From an uncultured Rhodopila sp. (GTDB taxonomy: Bacteria; Pseudomonadota; Alphaproteobacteria; Acetobacterales; Acetobacteraceae), in assembly GCF_903944925.1 (NCBI RefSeq), contig NZ_CAJATU010000042.1, positions 461,496 through 525,495 of the forward strand: a stretch of DNA of 64,000 nt, in the 5' to 3' direction. Made by a program: the position numbers and the translations under genes. Below are positions 58,401-64,000 of this stretch, in pieces; the stretch's first letter is position 1; each line of letters begins with the position of its first letter. The notes below the pieces were generated by a model that searched no databases, was not told where the DNA came from, and worked only from the letters and a program-made list of their open reading frames with translations.

Positions 58401-58703
58401 GTCCGTGCCGATGCGGAAAGTGACAGTGATCGTAAGGTTGCCGTCCCCGGTGGACTGGCTGCTCATGTAGATCATGTCCTCGACGCCGTTGATCTGCTGC
58501 TCGAGCGGCGTTGCGACTGTCTGACTGACCACCTGGGCGGACGCGCCGGGATAGCTTGTGGTCACCTGAACCGTTGGCGGGACGATCTCCGGATATTGCG
58601 AGACCGGCAGGACGACGAGCGCGCCAAGCCCAACGAGAGTGAGGAAGATGCTGAGTACGGTCGCCAGGATCGGGCGATCAATGAACAGGTGCGTGAAGCG
58701 CAT
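55485..58703 (-). CDS. RND efflux transporter permease subunit (HAE1/AcrB-MexB group)
   Basis: 1072 residues. IDRPILATVLSIFLTLVGLG at the N-terminus, LPVSQYPEIVPPTVQVTTSY, the proton-relay helix FGLVLAVGIVVDDAIVVVEN with two Asp, and GFIPEQDQGYLITVLQLPPG define the hydrophobe/amphiphile efflux group, closer to AcrB than the pump at 7682. Two membrane halves and two large periplasmic loops are present. The last 35 residues (ARGRASVNRQGPRD and on) are polar and unlike the family. The adaptor gene lies 11 bases upstream. Confidence 0.95.
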   Translation of the reverse strand: MRFTHLFIDRPILATVLSIFLTLVGLGALVVLPVSQYPEIVPPTVQVTTSYPGASAQVVSQTVATPLEQQINGVEDMIYMSSQSTGDGNLTITVTFRIGTDLNVAQMLTQNRVQDALPRLPEDVQRLGVQVQKATPNILLAVHLFSPDGSRDNLYLSNYATLHVKDALARLPGVGNVQLFGARDYAMRIWLDPDKVAAYNLNASEVLAALRAQNVQVSAGVLNQPPITGNAAYQLNVQTLGRLNTPDQFADIILKTDTQGHATRIRDVGRVEIGAADYGSAAYMDRSDGQPLLIFALPGANALKVEHEVLDTVESLKKDFPPGVASIVIYDPTIFVAKSVREVVTTIFIAILLVVGVVFLFLQTWRASLIPVIAIPVSLIGTFTILLVCGISLNNLSLFGLVLAVGIVVDDAIVVVENVERNIAAGMKPKEAAHRTMDEVGGALVSIALTLCAVFVPSAFLSGISGQFFRQFAVTIAASTVISCFVSLTLSPALCALLLSAHDPDHAAKGTLAGRAVRAGFSLFNRGFEKLSDAYGSLTRRLVRGLAVVVAVYVALIGVAGLQFARTPTGFIPEQDQGYLITVLQLPPGASLGRTEQVVKQAIDIILKTPGIEHVAPFAGLDATTFTVASNSGTIFSGLPSLYNHSIKGVTANSVLADLRKRLSVIQGAYVLTIPPPPVQGIGNSGGFKMMLEDRAGLGTQALVNATNALVAAANRDPSFAGVFTLLNAGSPSVYADIDRLKAEKVGLTPTDVFDTLQLYLGSQYVNDFNFLGRTYEVIAQADSRFRRDQQDLMGLKARNAAGEMVPIGTVARLQDTTVPYRVPRFNLYPAAEVQGVAAPGVATGTALQHMETLAAQVLPQGIGFEWTEIAYQQEQKGTPTMLVFGAAALFVFLVLAANYESWKLPLSVVLIVPMCLLASVTGLGLRGLPIDILAQIGFVVLVGLAAKNAILIVEFARQAQEAGSTPAEAAVNAARRRLRPILMTSLAFILGVAPLVVATGAGAEMRQSLGTAVFAGMLGVTGFGLLFTPAFYTITQRIGFARGRASVNRQGPRDPGREGAAVAAVRPQPGQ

Positions 58704-58714
58704 CGTGCTGTCCT

Positions 58715-59965
58715 CTATCCCGGCCCGGCGGCGGGGTCGGGCGTGATCGTGCCGGCCACCGGCGCAACTTTGAGTCCCGGGCGGACCCGCACCAGTCCAT
58801 CGATGACGACGCGGTCATCCGCCGCCAGGCCGCTCTGAACGATGCGCAGCCCGTCATGCAGATCGCCGGTCTCGACTATCTTCGGAACGATCGCGCCATC
58901 CGCCCCGACGGTCATCACGATCTGCCGGGACTGGTCGGGGACAACAGCCGCGGCCGGCACCAGCAGGGCCGGCACGGGTTGGCCGAGCGAGACGCGAATA
59001 CGTGCGAACTGCCCGGGGGTGATCGTCAGGTCCGGGTTCGGCACCGTCGCGCGTGCGTGGATCGTTCCGCTGCTCCGGTTCACCGCATTGTCGATGAAGT
59101 CGAGCGTGCCGTGGCGGTCGAAATGGTCGTTGCCGTTAATGCTGATGGCAACGTCGGGAGGCGTGTCCGTTGCGTGACTGGCTTGCTGGTAGGCAAGGTA
59201 GTCGGCTTCGCTCATGTCGAAATCTATGTGGATCGGATCAAGCGAGACGATCGTCGCCATGAGTGTCGTTGCGCTCGTGCCGGCGCGGCTGCCGCTCACG
59301 AGGCTGCCCACCGACACCAGATGCGCGCCTATCTTCCCGGTGAATGGAGCGACGACGCGGGAGAATTCGAGGTCGAGCTGCGCATCGTTGATCGCCGCCT
59401 TGGCAGTGTCGATGGCAGCCTGCGCGCTACGCCGATCGGCAGCGCGAGTGTCAACGTTTTCCGTGGTGCCGAAGTCGGACCGCTTGAGCTGTTGCGCGCG
59501 CCATAGCTCCGCCTCGCTCAGCGCTTCCTTGGCCTGCGCGGTCTGGAATTGCGCAACCGCCTGGTCAAGCTTGATCTGGAAGGGCCGCGGGTCGATGACG
59601 AACAGCAGATCGCCCTTATGCACGATCTGCCCGTCCTGAAATGCGATCGTGGTCAGTGTGCCGCCGACCTGCGCACGGAGCTCGACGCTGTCCACCGCCG
59701 AGAACTGGCCCAGGAAGCGGCTGGTAGTCTGTACCGTCCGCTGTAACGGCTGGCTGACGGTGACCTCGGGCGGCGGCGGCGGCGGGGCGCCCGGTTGTTG
59801 GCGGGCGTGCCAGACTTGCTCGCCCGCCACGGCCGCTATGATCGCCAGGACGGCAAAGGCCGCAAGCGCGCGCCATGGTCCGCGCGGGCGCACGGGAGGC
59901 CGGTTGTCGTCGGCGGCGCGGGCGCGTTCGGCGACGTCAAGGTCGCCCAGGGAGACGTTGTCCAT
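58715..59965 (-). CDS. RND efflux periplasmic adaptor subunit (AcrA/MexA group)
   Basis: 416 residues. The N-terminal anchor (LAAFAVLAIIAAVAGEQVW) follows a cytoplasmic tail of about 32 residues, which is longer than usual. Then come the lipoyl half VDSVELRAQVGGTLTTIAFQ, a coiled-coil hairpin (about 125-200), the second half VVAPFTGKIGAHLVSVGSLV, and the beta-barrel region ITPGQFARIRVSLGQPV. It is first in the operon with the permease. No regulator gene is directly upstream. Confidence 0.92.
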   Translation of the reverse strand: MDNVSLGDLDVAERARAADDNRPPVRPRGPWRALAAFAVLAIIAAVAGEQVWHARQQPGAPPPPPPEVTVSQPLQRTVQTTSRFLGQFSAVDSVELRAQVGGTLTTIAFQDGQIVHKGDLLFVIDPRPFQIKLDQAVAQFQTAQAKEALSEAELWRAQQLKRSDFGTTENVDTRAADRRSAQAAIDTAKAAINDAQLDLEFSRVVAPFTGKIGAHLVSVGSLVSGSRAGTSATTLMATIVSLDPIHIDFDMSEADYLAYQQASHATDTPPDVAISINGNDHFDRHGTLDFIDNAVNRSSGTIHARATVPNPDLTITPGQFARIRVSLGQPVPALLVPAAAVVPDQSRQIVMTVGADGAIVPKIVETGDLHDGLRIVQSGLAADDRVVIDGLVRVRPGLKVAPVAGTITPDPAAGPG

Positions 59966-60061
59966 GTGCTGACCCTCAATGTGGGATTTTGCCCGGGTTG
60001 CGTTGGCCCGAACGCACGTTGACAGTGGCAGACAGTCGCCTCGCGGCGCGAGGCGGCACCG

Positions 60062-60814
60062 CTACATCCCGGTGCCACCGGCCACGCGGAGTGACTCGCC
60101 GGTGACCCAACTTGCTTCGTCGGAAGCGAGGAATGCGGCCGCCGCCGCGATGTCCTCGGGTTGGCCCGCGCGCCCGAGCGGACTGTTCGCGACAGCCCAT
60201 GCCTCGAACTCGCCGCCGGCCATGCCGGCTGCCTGCGTCCCTTCGGTGATCACAAACCCGGGGTTGACGCTGTTGACCCGTATCTTCCGCGGCGCGAGTT
60301 CTTTCGCCAGGGACTTGGTGATCGTATCAACGGCGCCTTTCGTGCCGGAATAGATGGCGGAAGCCGCCGGCGCGAGCGTGCTGACCACGGAACTGATGTT
60401 GACGATGCTGCCGCCGCTGTCCGGGAACAGCGGAAGTGCTAGCTTTGTCACCAACAGCAGGCCCAGCACGTTGGTATCAAAGTGCCGATTGAACTCCGAC
60501 GCGGAAACGCTCTCGATCGGCGCCGGAGCATAGACCCCGGCATTGTTCACAAGCACATCGACGTGACCGAAGGCTTTGCGAACGTCCTCGAACAGGCGCG
60601 TCACGTCGTCTTCACTCGACACGCTCGCGCCGATAGCGACCGCTCGGCCGCCGGCTTTCACAATATCCTCGACAACGCGGTTCGCACCCTCCGCGCTTGA
60701 CGCATAGTTCACAACGACCGAAGCGCCTTCCGCGGCGAGCCGTTTCGCGATACCCGCGCCGATACCTTTCGACGCACCGGTGACGACCGCAACCTTATCG
60801 GTAAACCTTGCCAT
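60062..60814 (-). CDS. SDR-family oxidoreductase (3-oxoacyl-ACP reductase-like)
   Basis: 250 residues. NAD(P)-binding GASKGIGAGIAKRL, VLVNNAG, catalytic Ser in NISSVVS, Tyr and Lys in YSGTKGAVDTI, and the end NPGFVITEG. The NYASS after the second strand suggests NADPH use. Two copies of the 14-bp motif GGAG-N4-CGCTCC lie in the 117-base gap upstream, before the end of the TetR gene. The same motif stands in front of the TetR gene, so this enzyme is probably controlled by it. Confidence 0.9.
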   Translation of the reverse strand: MARFTDKVAVVTGASKGIGAGIAKRLAAEGASVVVNYASSAEGANRVVEDIVKAGGRAVAIGASVSSEDDVTRLFEDVRKAFGHVDVLVNNAGVYAPAPIESVSASEFNRHFDTNVLGLLLVTKLALPLFPDSGGSIVNISSVVSTLAPAASAIYSGTKGAVDTITKSLAKELAPRKIRVNSVNPGFVITEGTQAAGMAGGEFEAWAVANSPLGRAGQPEDIAAAAAFLASDEASWVTGESLRVAGGTGM

Positions 60815-60842
60815 GCCGGCTCTCTCCCACCTTCGATGAATT

Positions 60843-60856
60843 GGAGTAAACGCTCC
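60843..60856. promoter_or_regulatory. Operator copy 1, GGAGTAAACGCTCC
   Basis: 14-bp site 28 bases upstream of the SDR start. It matches the copies at 60902 and 61609 in the pattern GGAG-N4-CGCTCC. Likely binding site of the neighbouring TetR protein. Confidence 0.6.
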
Positions 60857-60901
60857 GGTAATCGAGGTAGAGCCGTATAGACGGGATACAAGGGGGGTTC
60901 T

Positions 60902-60915
60902 GGAGCAGCCGCTCC
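60902..60915. promoter_or_regulatory. Operator copy 2, GGAGCAGCCGCTCC
   Basis: Second copy, 59 bases from copy 1 and 17 bases before the end of the TetR gene. It is the most symmetric of the three (TGGAGC...GCTCCA). Confidence 0.55.
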
Positions 60916-60931
60916 AATTATTCGGGGACGC

Positions 60932-61561
60932 CTAGGGCGTCGCGGTGGGCCAGGCTCGCATGCCGATCTCAACGATCTCCTGGAGTCGTTCGCGCGACGC
61001 TCCATCGCGGGCCTGGGCCGCCAGCCCGCGCGTCAGCGCGCTGTAGAACGAGGCCAGCGCTTCGACATCGGTGTCGCTCCGGACGTCGCCTTCTTCGATG
61101 CCGCGCTGAATACGGGCGGCCATGGCGGATTGCGCAGCCCCACGATACCCGGCCATCGTGTCGCGCAAACACGACAGCGCTGGCGCAACCTGGGTGCAGG
61201 CGAGCGAGATCATGCAGCCGCTGGGCAGATCGCTACGGGTAAACTCGCGGGCGGCCGCGGTCAGCAGGCGGTGAAAGGCAGTCTTCGTGTCGGTGCCGGC
61301 ATTGAGTTCGCCCACGAACCACTTGCCCGCGATGGCCATGTAGGCCGCCGTAGCCTCCTCGTACAGGTGCTCTTTGCTGCCGAACGAATTGTAGAAGCTG
61401 GAAGCGCTGATGCCCATGGCCGCGGTCAAATCATCGAACGAGGTGCCGGCGTAGCCGCGCTCCCAGAACAGCTTCATCGCCTGTTGCAGGGCAACGGCCC
61501 GGTCGAAGTTCTTGGGTCGGCCGCGGGCGCGTCGCAAAATCTCGGTTACTTGTTTTGTCAT
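60932..61561 (-). CDS. TetR/AcrR-family transcriptional regulator
   Basis: 209 residues from ATG 61561 (ATG 61582 is an alternative). The N-terminal helix-turn-helix (about 10-60) contains [40 protein letters not shown] and EHLYEEA. The C-terminal domain with [20 protein letters not shown] is typical of the group that controls short-chain dehydrogenases. It is transcribed toward the SDR gene and away from the NmrA-like gene. A 14-bp operator lies 47 bases upstream of its start. Confidence 0.92.
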   Translation of the reverse strand: MTKQVTEILRRARGRPKNFDRAVALQQAMKLFWERGYAGTSFDDLTAAMGISASSFYNSFGSKEHLYEEATAAYMAIAGKWFVGELNAGTDTKTAFHRLLTAAAREFTRSDLPSGCMISLACTQVAPALSCLRDTMAGYRGAAQSAMAARIQRGIEEGDVRSDTDVEALASFYSALTRGLAAQARDGASRERLQEIVEIGMRAWPTATP

Positions 61562-61608
61562 TAATCCAAACCTGGCGTGCACGCCGGTAGCACGCCAAAG
61601 CCAATATA

Positions 61609-61622
61609 GGAGCTAACGCTCC
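61609..61622. promoter_or_regulatory. Operator copy 3, GGAGCTAACGCTCC
   Basis: Third copy, in the gap between the divergent TetR and NmrA-like genes. From here a TetR dimer could control both its own gene and the divergent one. Confidence 0.6.
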
Positions 61623-61795
61623 AGATTGAAAGCGCACCGGTTGGCTGTAGTTACTTTGGGTGGCCGGCGACCTCAACGCACCGAAGCAGACATCCACACC
61701 CCCGGGAGCTGACGGCCCCGGACAACACTGGTTCAGTGGACGGCAGCCTGACGTAACGATACAGAACCCTCCAGCCTGAAACAGGGAGTAGACAA

Positions 61796-62410
61796 ATGCG
61801 GGTGCTGGTGCTCGGCGCCACCGGACGGGTGGGTAGCGAAGTGGTGCGGCGCGCGGGCGATGCTGGGCACGAGGTCACCGCGTTCGTCCGCGATCCGGCG
61901 CGATTGAAGGTCCGGCCTGCGCACGTCGCGGTGGGCGATATCGCCCGGCAGGAGACTCTCGTGGCGGCGCTCTCCGGCGGGATCGATGCCGTGGTGAACA
62001 CTGTCGGCGCCGATCCGCTGAAGCCCTCGACCATCGTCACCGACACTGCCCGCGCGATTGCGGCCGCGATGCGCGCCGGCGGCGTGCGCCGCTATGTCGC
62101 GATCTCGGGTACGGCGCAGATGACGAAAACGCCGCTCGGCGCGCTCTCGATCGCCATTCTGCGCCTGACACCGGTGGGCAACGCGATCCGCGACCATCAG
62201 GGCGCCTTCGCCATTGTCACGGCGTCGGACCTGGATTGGACCCTCGCCGGCTGTCCGTGGATCAAGGACGGCCCCGCCGGCGGTTATCACGAGCACGCCA
62301 GGTTCCCTGGCGGTATGAAATCCATCTCGCCCGGCGACGTCGCCGCGTTTCTCGTCAACGTGCTCGACCAGCCTTCGTACAGCCGCCGTATCGTTGGGAT
62401 CTGGCCCTGA
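61796..62410 (+). CDS. NAD(P)-binding NmrA/SDR-a5-like protein
   Basis: 204 residues. MRVLVLGATGRVGSEVVRRA is the dinucleotide-binding loop; VNTVGADPLKPSTIV, RYVAISGTAQM and LDWTLAGCPWIKDGPAGGY follow the pattern of atypical SDRs of the NmrA/BVR-B group, which lack a strict Tyr-x3-Lys pair. It may be a quinone or flavin reductase or a redox sensor. ATG 61796 follows CAGGGAGTAGACAA. It is divergent from tetR, with an operator between them. Confidence 0.85.
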   Translation: MRVLVLGATGRVGSEVVRRAGDAGHEVTAFVRDPARLKVRPAHVAVGDIARQETLVAALSGGIDAVVNTVGADPLKPSTIVTDTARAIAAAMRAGGVRRYVAISGTAQMTKTPLGALSIAILRLTPVGNAIRDHQGAFAIVTASDLDWTLAGCPWIKDGPAGGYHEHARFPGGMKSISPGDVAAFLVNVLDQPSYSRRIVGIWP

Positions 62411-62580
62411 CGATCGACTCACTGGCGATGTTCCCGACCGCCTGCGGCTTCAGGTCTCCGGCTCAGCATCCCGCCGGCGACGGCGGTGTCCTCAGAACAT
62501 GGGGCCCGCCGCGCCGGACCAAGTCGGGCTAAGCCGGTCCGTGCATTTGCCGTTTGCCTGACAGATCCCGTGGCAACACT

Positions 62581-63054
62581 TTAGTCACCGCGGTGACGGC
62601 GCCAGCTTAGCGGCAGGTGAAAATTGATCCGCCGCCGCATGGCGCGGTTGCTCAGGACCATCTCCGACCCGAACGCTACCACAGACCCGAGCGTGCACAA
62701 CACGGCCAGCCCGAAGAACAGCAGCAGCACGCTGGCAATCGCCTTGTTGCTCAGCGCAAACAGGAATAGCGCCATGATTGCCAGGCAGGTTGCTGCTGTC
62801 CCTGCGGTCGCCAGGACAACCGCCACGTCCAGGATCAACGAGCGCCGCCGAAGCAGCCTCAACTGCTCGTTCTGCTCCGCCGACGCCGGCTCCTTTTGAA
62901 TTGCCGCACTCAGCGCCGCCTGCTGGTCGGCCACCCGCGCCAGTCGCGCTGCGAAGACGTTCAGAAGGGCCGCGATCCCGGAAAGCAGGAACACCGGTGT
63001 TAGCGCCACCTGGATCAGGTGCGCCGCTTCGTTCAGACCGTACTGTTCGAGCAT
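62581..63054 (-). CDS. DUF2721-family membrane protein
   Basis: 157 residues. LIQVALTPVFLLSGIAALLN at the N-terminus, a charged helix (ADQQAALSAAIQKEPASAEQ), then two closely spaced membrane segments (LDVAVVLATAGTAATCLAIM and ALFLFALS on to VLLLFFGLAVLCTLG) give the DUF2721 profile. The function is unknown. About 60 bases beyond the 3' end there is no other gene. Confidence 0.8.
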   Translation of the reverse strand: MLEQYGLNEAAHLIQVALTPVFLLSGIAALLNVFAARLARVADQQAALSAAIQKEPASAEQNEQLRLLRRRSLILDVAVVLATAGTAATCLAIMALFLFALSNKAIASVLLLFFGLAVLCTLGSVVAFGSEMVLSNRAMRRRINFHLPLSWRRHRGD

Positions 63055-63379
63055 TGGCAGCCCTCAATCATGCCCTGCTCGTCCCGAGCGGCAGCTTGTG
63101 TCAAGCGAACACCGTGCCCGATGTCCACTGAGAATCGCGCTATCCACTTGCAGTGCCGATGGGCCTGACCGGCTGAGCGAAGAGGTTTGCGGATCAGTCG
63201 GTCGCCCCACCACAACGATCAGCCTGCGCGGCGACTGCGCGGCCGCCGCGGTTGCTGACCTGGCCAGTCGTGGGCGCACTTGGCGAAGCTACGGAAGGGA
63301 AGGCCCTGCATGGGATGGCCGCCAGCCGAAGCGGCTTGACCGTCTTCAACGGCACCCGCGATCGCATCGCCGCTCGACG
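63055..63379. other. Gene-free stretch
   Basis: 325 bases between two minus-strand genes. I see no supported frame, RNA fold or repeat in it. Confidence 0.5.
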
Positions 63380-63985
63380 TTACGGGCTAACGGATCCCGC
63401 CAGGGCCGCCGGCGCTGCGTTCCACAGCTCGATCACCCGCACTTCAGGGTGCGCAGGGTCGAAACTGAGAATGCTCAGCGCAGCGGTGCCGAGGGCGAAG
63501 TGTTGCGCTTCCACAACGGCAAGGCCAATCCATTGCGCGGCCAAAACGCGGGAGAACTGGCCGTGCGAGAAAAGCGCGACGCTTCCGTCCAAACCGTCAA
63601 GACGATCGATCAGCCGTTCGGCCCGGGCGGCAACCTGGTCCGGCGTTTCGCCATTCGGACAGCCGTCCCGGAACACGCTCCAGCCCGGGCGCTCTTTGCG
63701 AATGTCGCGGGAAAGCTGACCCTCATAGTCGCCATAGGCCCATTCCGCGAGGTCCGGTTCAACCTCGGCGGCATCGCCAAGCCCGGCCAGTTCGCAGGTC
63801 CGGCGGGCGCGTTGCAGCGGGCTGGTCAGCACGCGGGCGAACCGGATGTGCCTGAGCCAGGGTTGGAGTCCGCGTGCTTCCTCCTCACCGTGGGCGGTCA
63901 GGGGCAGGTCCGTTCGGCCAGTGTGCTGGCCGGACAGAGACCACTCGGTTTCGCCATGCCGGATGATATAAAGCCGCAGCGTCAT
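63380..63985 (-). CDS. Histidine phosphatase family protein (phosphoglycerate mutase-like)
   Basis: 201 residues. The catalytic RHGETEW (His after LYIIR), TSPLQRARRT, the acid region EWAYGDYEGQ and the second His in LFSHGQFSRVLAA match small phosphatases of this branch. It probably cleaves a phosphomonoester such as a sugar or nucleotide phosphate; the substrate is not determined by sequence. The start is close to the window edge, but the gene looks complete. Confidence 0.9.
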   Translation of the reverse strand: MTLRLYIIRHGETEWSLSGQHTGRTDLPLTAHGEEEARGLQPWLRHIRFARVLTSPLQRARRTCELAGLGDAAEVEPDLAEWAYGDYEGQLSRDIRKERPGWSVFRDGCPNGETPDQVAARAERLIDRLDGLDGSVALFSHGQFSRVLAAQWIGLAVVEAQHFALGTAALSILSFDPAHPEVRVIELWNAAPAALAGSVSP

Positions 63986-64000
63986 GTGGTTTCCATCACA

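Noticed and set aside
60062..60814. Frames on the plus strand across the RND and SDR genes
   Set aside because: These long open frames on the opposite strand have Arg/His/Gln-rich composition typical of antisense reading of GC-rich genes.

Overview
The window is a high-GC chromosomal segment packed with genes on both strands. The gene content (COQ9, an HWE-family histidine kinase, FtsK, transketolase, urate oxidase, a PEP-CTERM protein, a putative EcfG-type promoter) points to an alphaproteobacterium. Rhodospirillales/Acetobacteraceae is my best guess, from family-level resemblance only; no marker gene was compared.

Layout. 1-13.4 kb: 3' part of trmB, tRNA-Ala(GGC), a His-rich PEP-CTERM protein, selO, a luciferase-like oxidoreductase, a Rieske/FAD reductase, a Tat-exported luciferase-like oxidoreductase, an RND pump (permease plus adaptor), two tiny envelope proteins and a GNAT acetyltransferase. 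13.4-24.9 kb: a ParD-like antitoxin with a frameshifted toxin, ftsK, tkt, a CcdB-like remnant, a urate/xanthine permease with uricase, a candidate small RNA, a small conserved gene with an overlapping DUF429-like gene, a phosphoesterase, a lipoprotein and a decayed metallo-beta-lactamase-fold gene. 25-34 kb: aldo/keto reductase with an unknown partner, an AI-2E-family transporter with a long C-terminal extension, an exported endonuclease/phosphatase-fold protein, tRNA-Lys(CTT), and a response regulator coupled to a CheB-CheR-PAS-HWE kinase. 34.5-40.5 kb: a serine hydrolase and a branched-chain amino-acid-type ABC importer whose two ATPases are fused in one chain. 40.5-46.6 kb: an Xre/RES toxin-antitoxin operon with a third ribbon-helix-helix gene and a palindromic operator, a protein with a caspase-like His/Cys pair, an acyl-CoA dehydrogenase-like flavoprotein, and a MocR regulator behind a perfect palindrome. 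46.7-51 kb: translation genes (rpsU, def, lepA) with coq9, and a Fic module joined to the lepA stop. 51-64 kb: an orphan BRO-N protein, a tannase-family esterase, a LuxR regulator with a phosphorylation-dead receiver, a second RND pump, a TetR/SDR/NmrA cluster sharing one operator motif, a DUF2721 protein and a histidine phosphatase.

Themes. There are five toxin-antitoxin loci or remnants: two look intact (Xre/RES and Fic) and three are decayed (ParE, CcdB, an XRE tail). Two RND pumps lack an adjacent outer-membrane channel gene. A dispersed family of short palindromic repeats occurs at 18.6, 29.1 and 37.2 kb. The least-described items are the RES/Xre/RHH operon, the lepA-coupled Fic pair, the caspase-like protein, the small RNA candidate and the TetR regulon. 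All assignments come from reading motifs; no database search was run.
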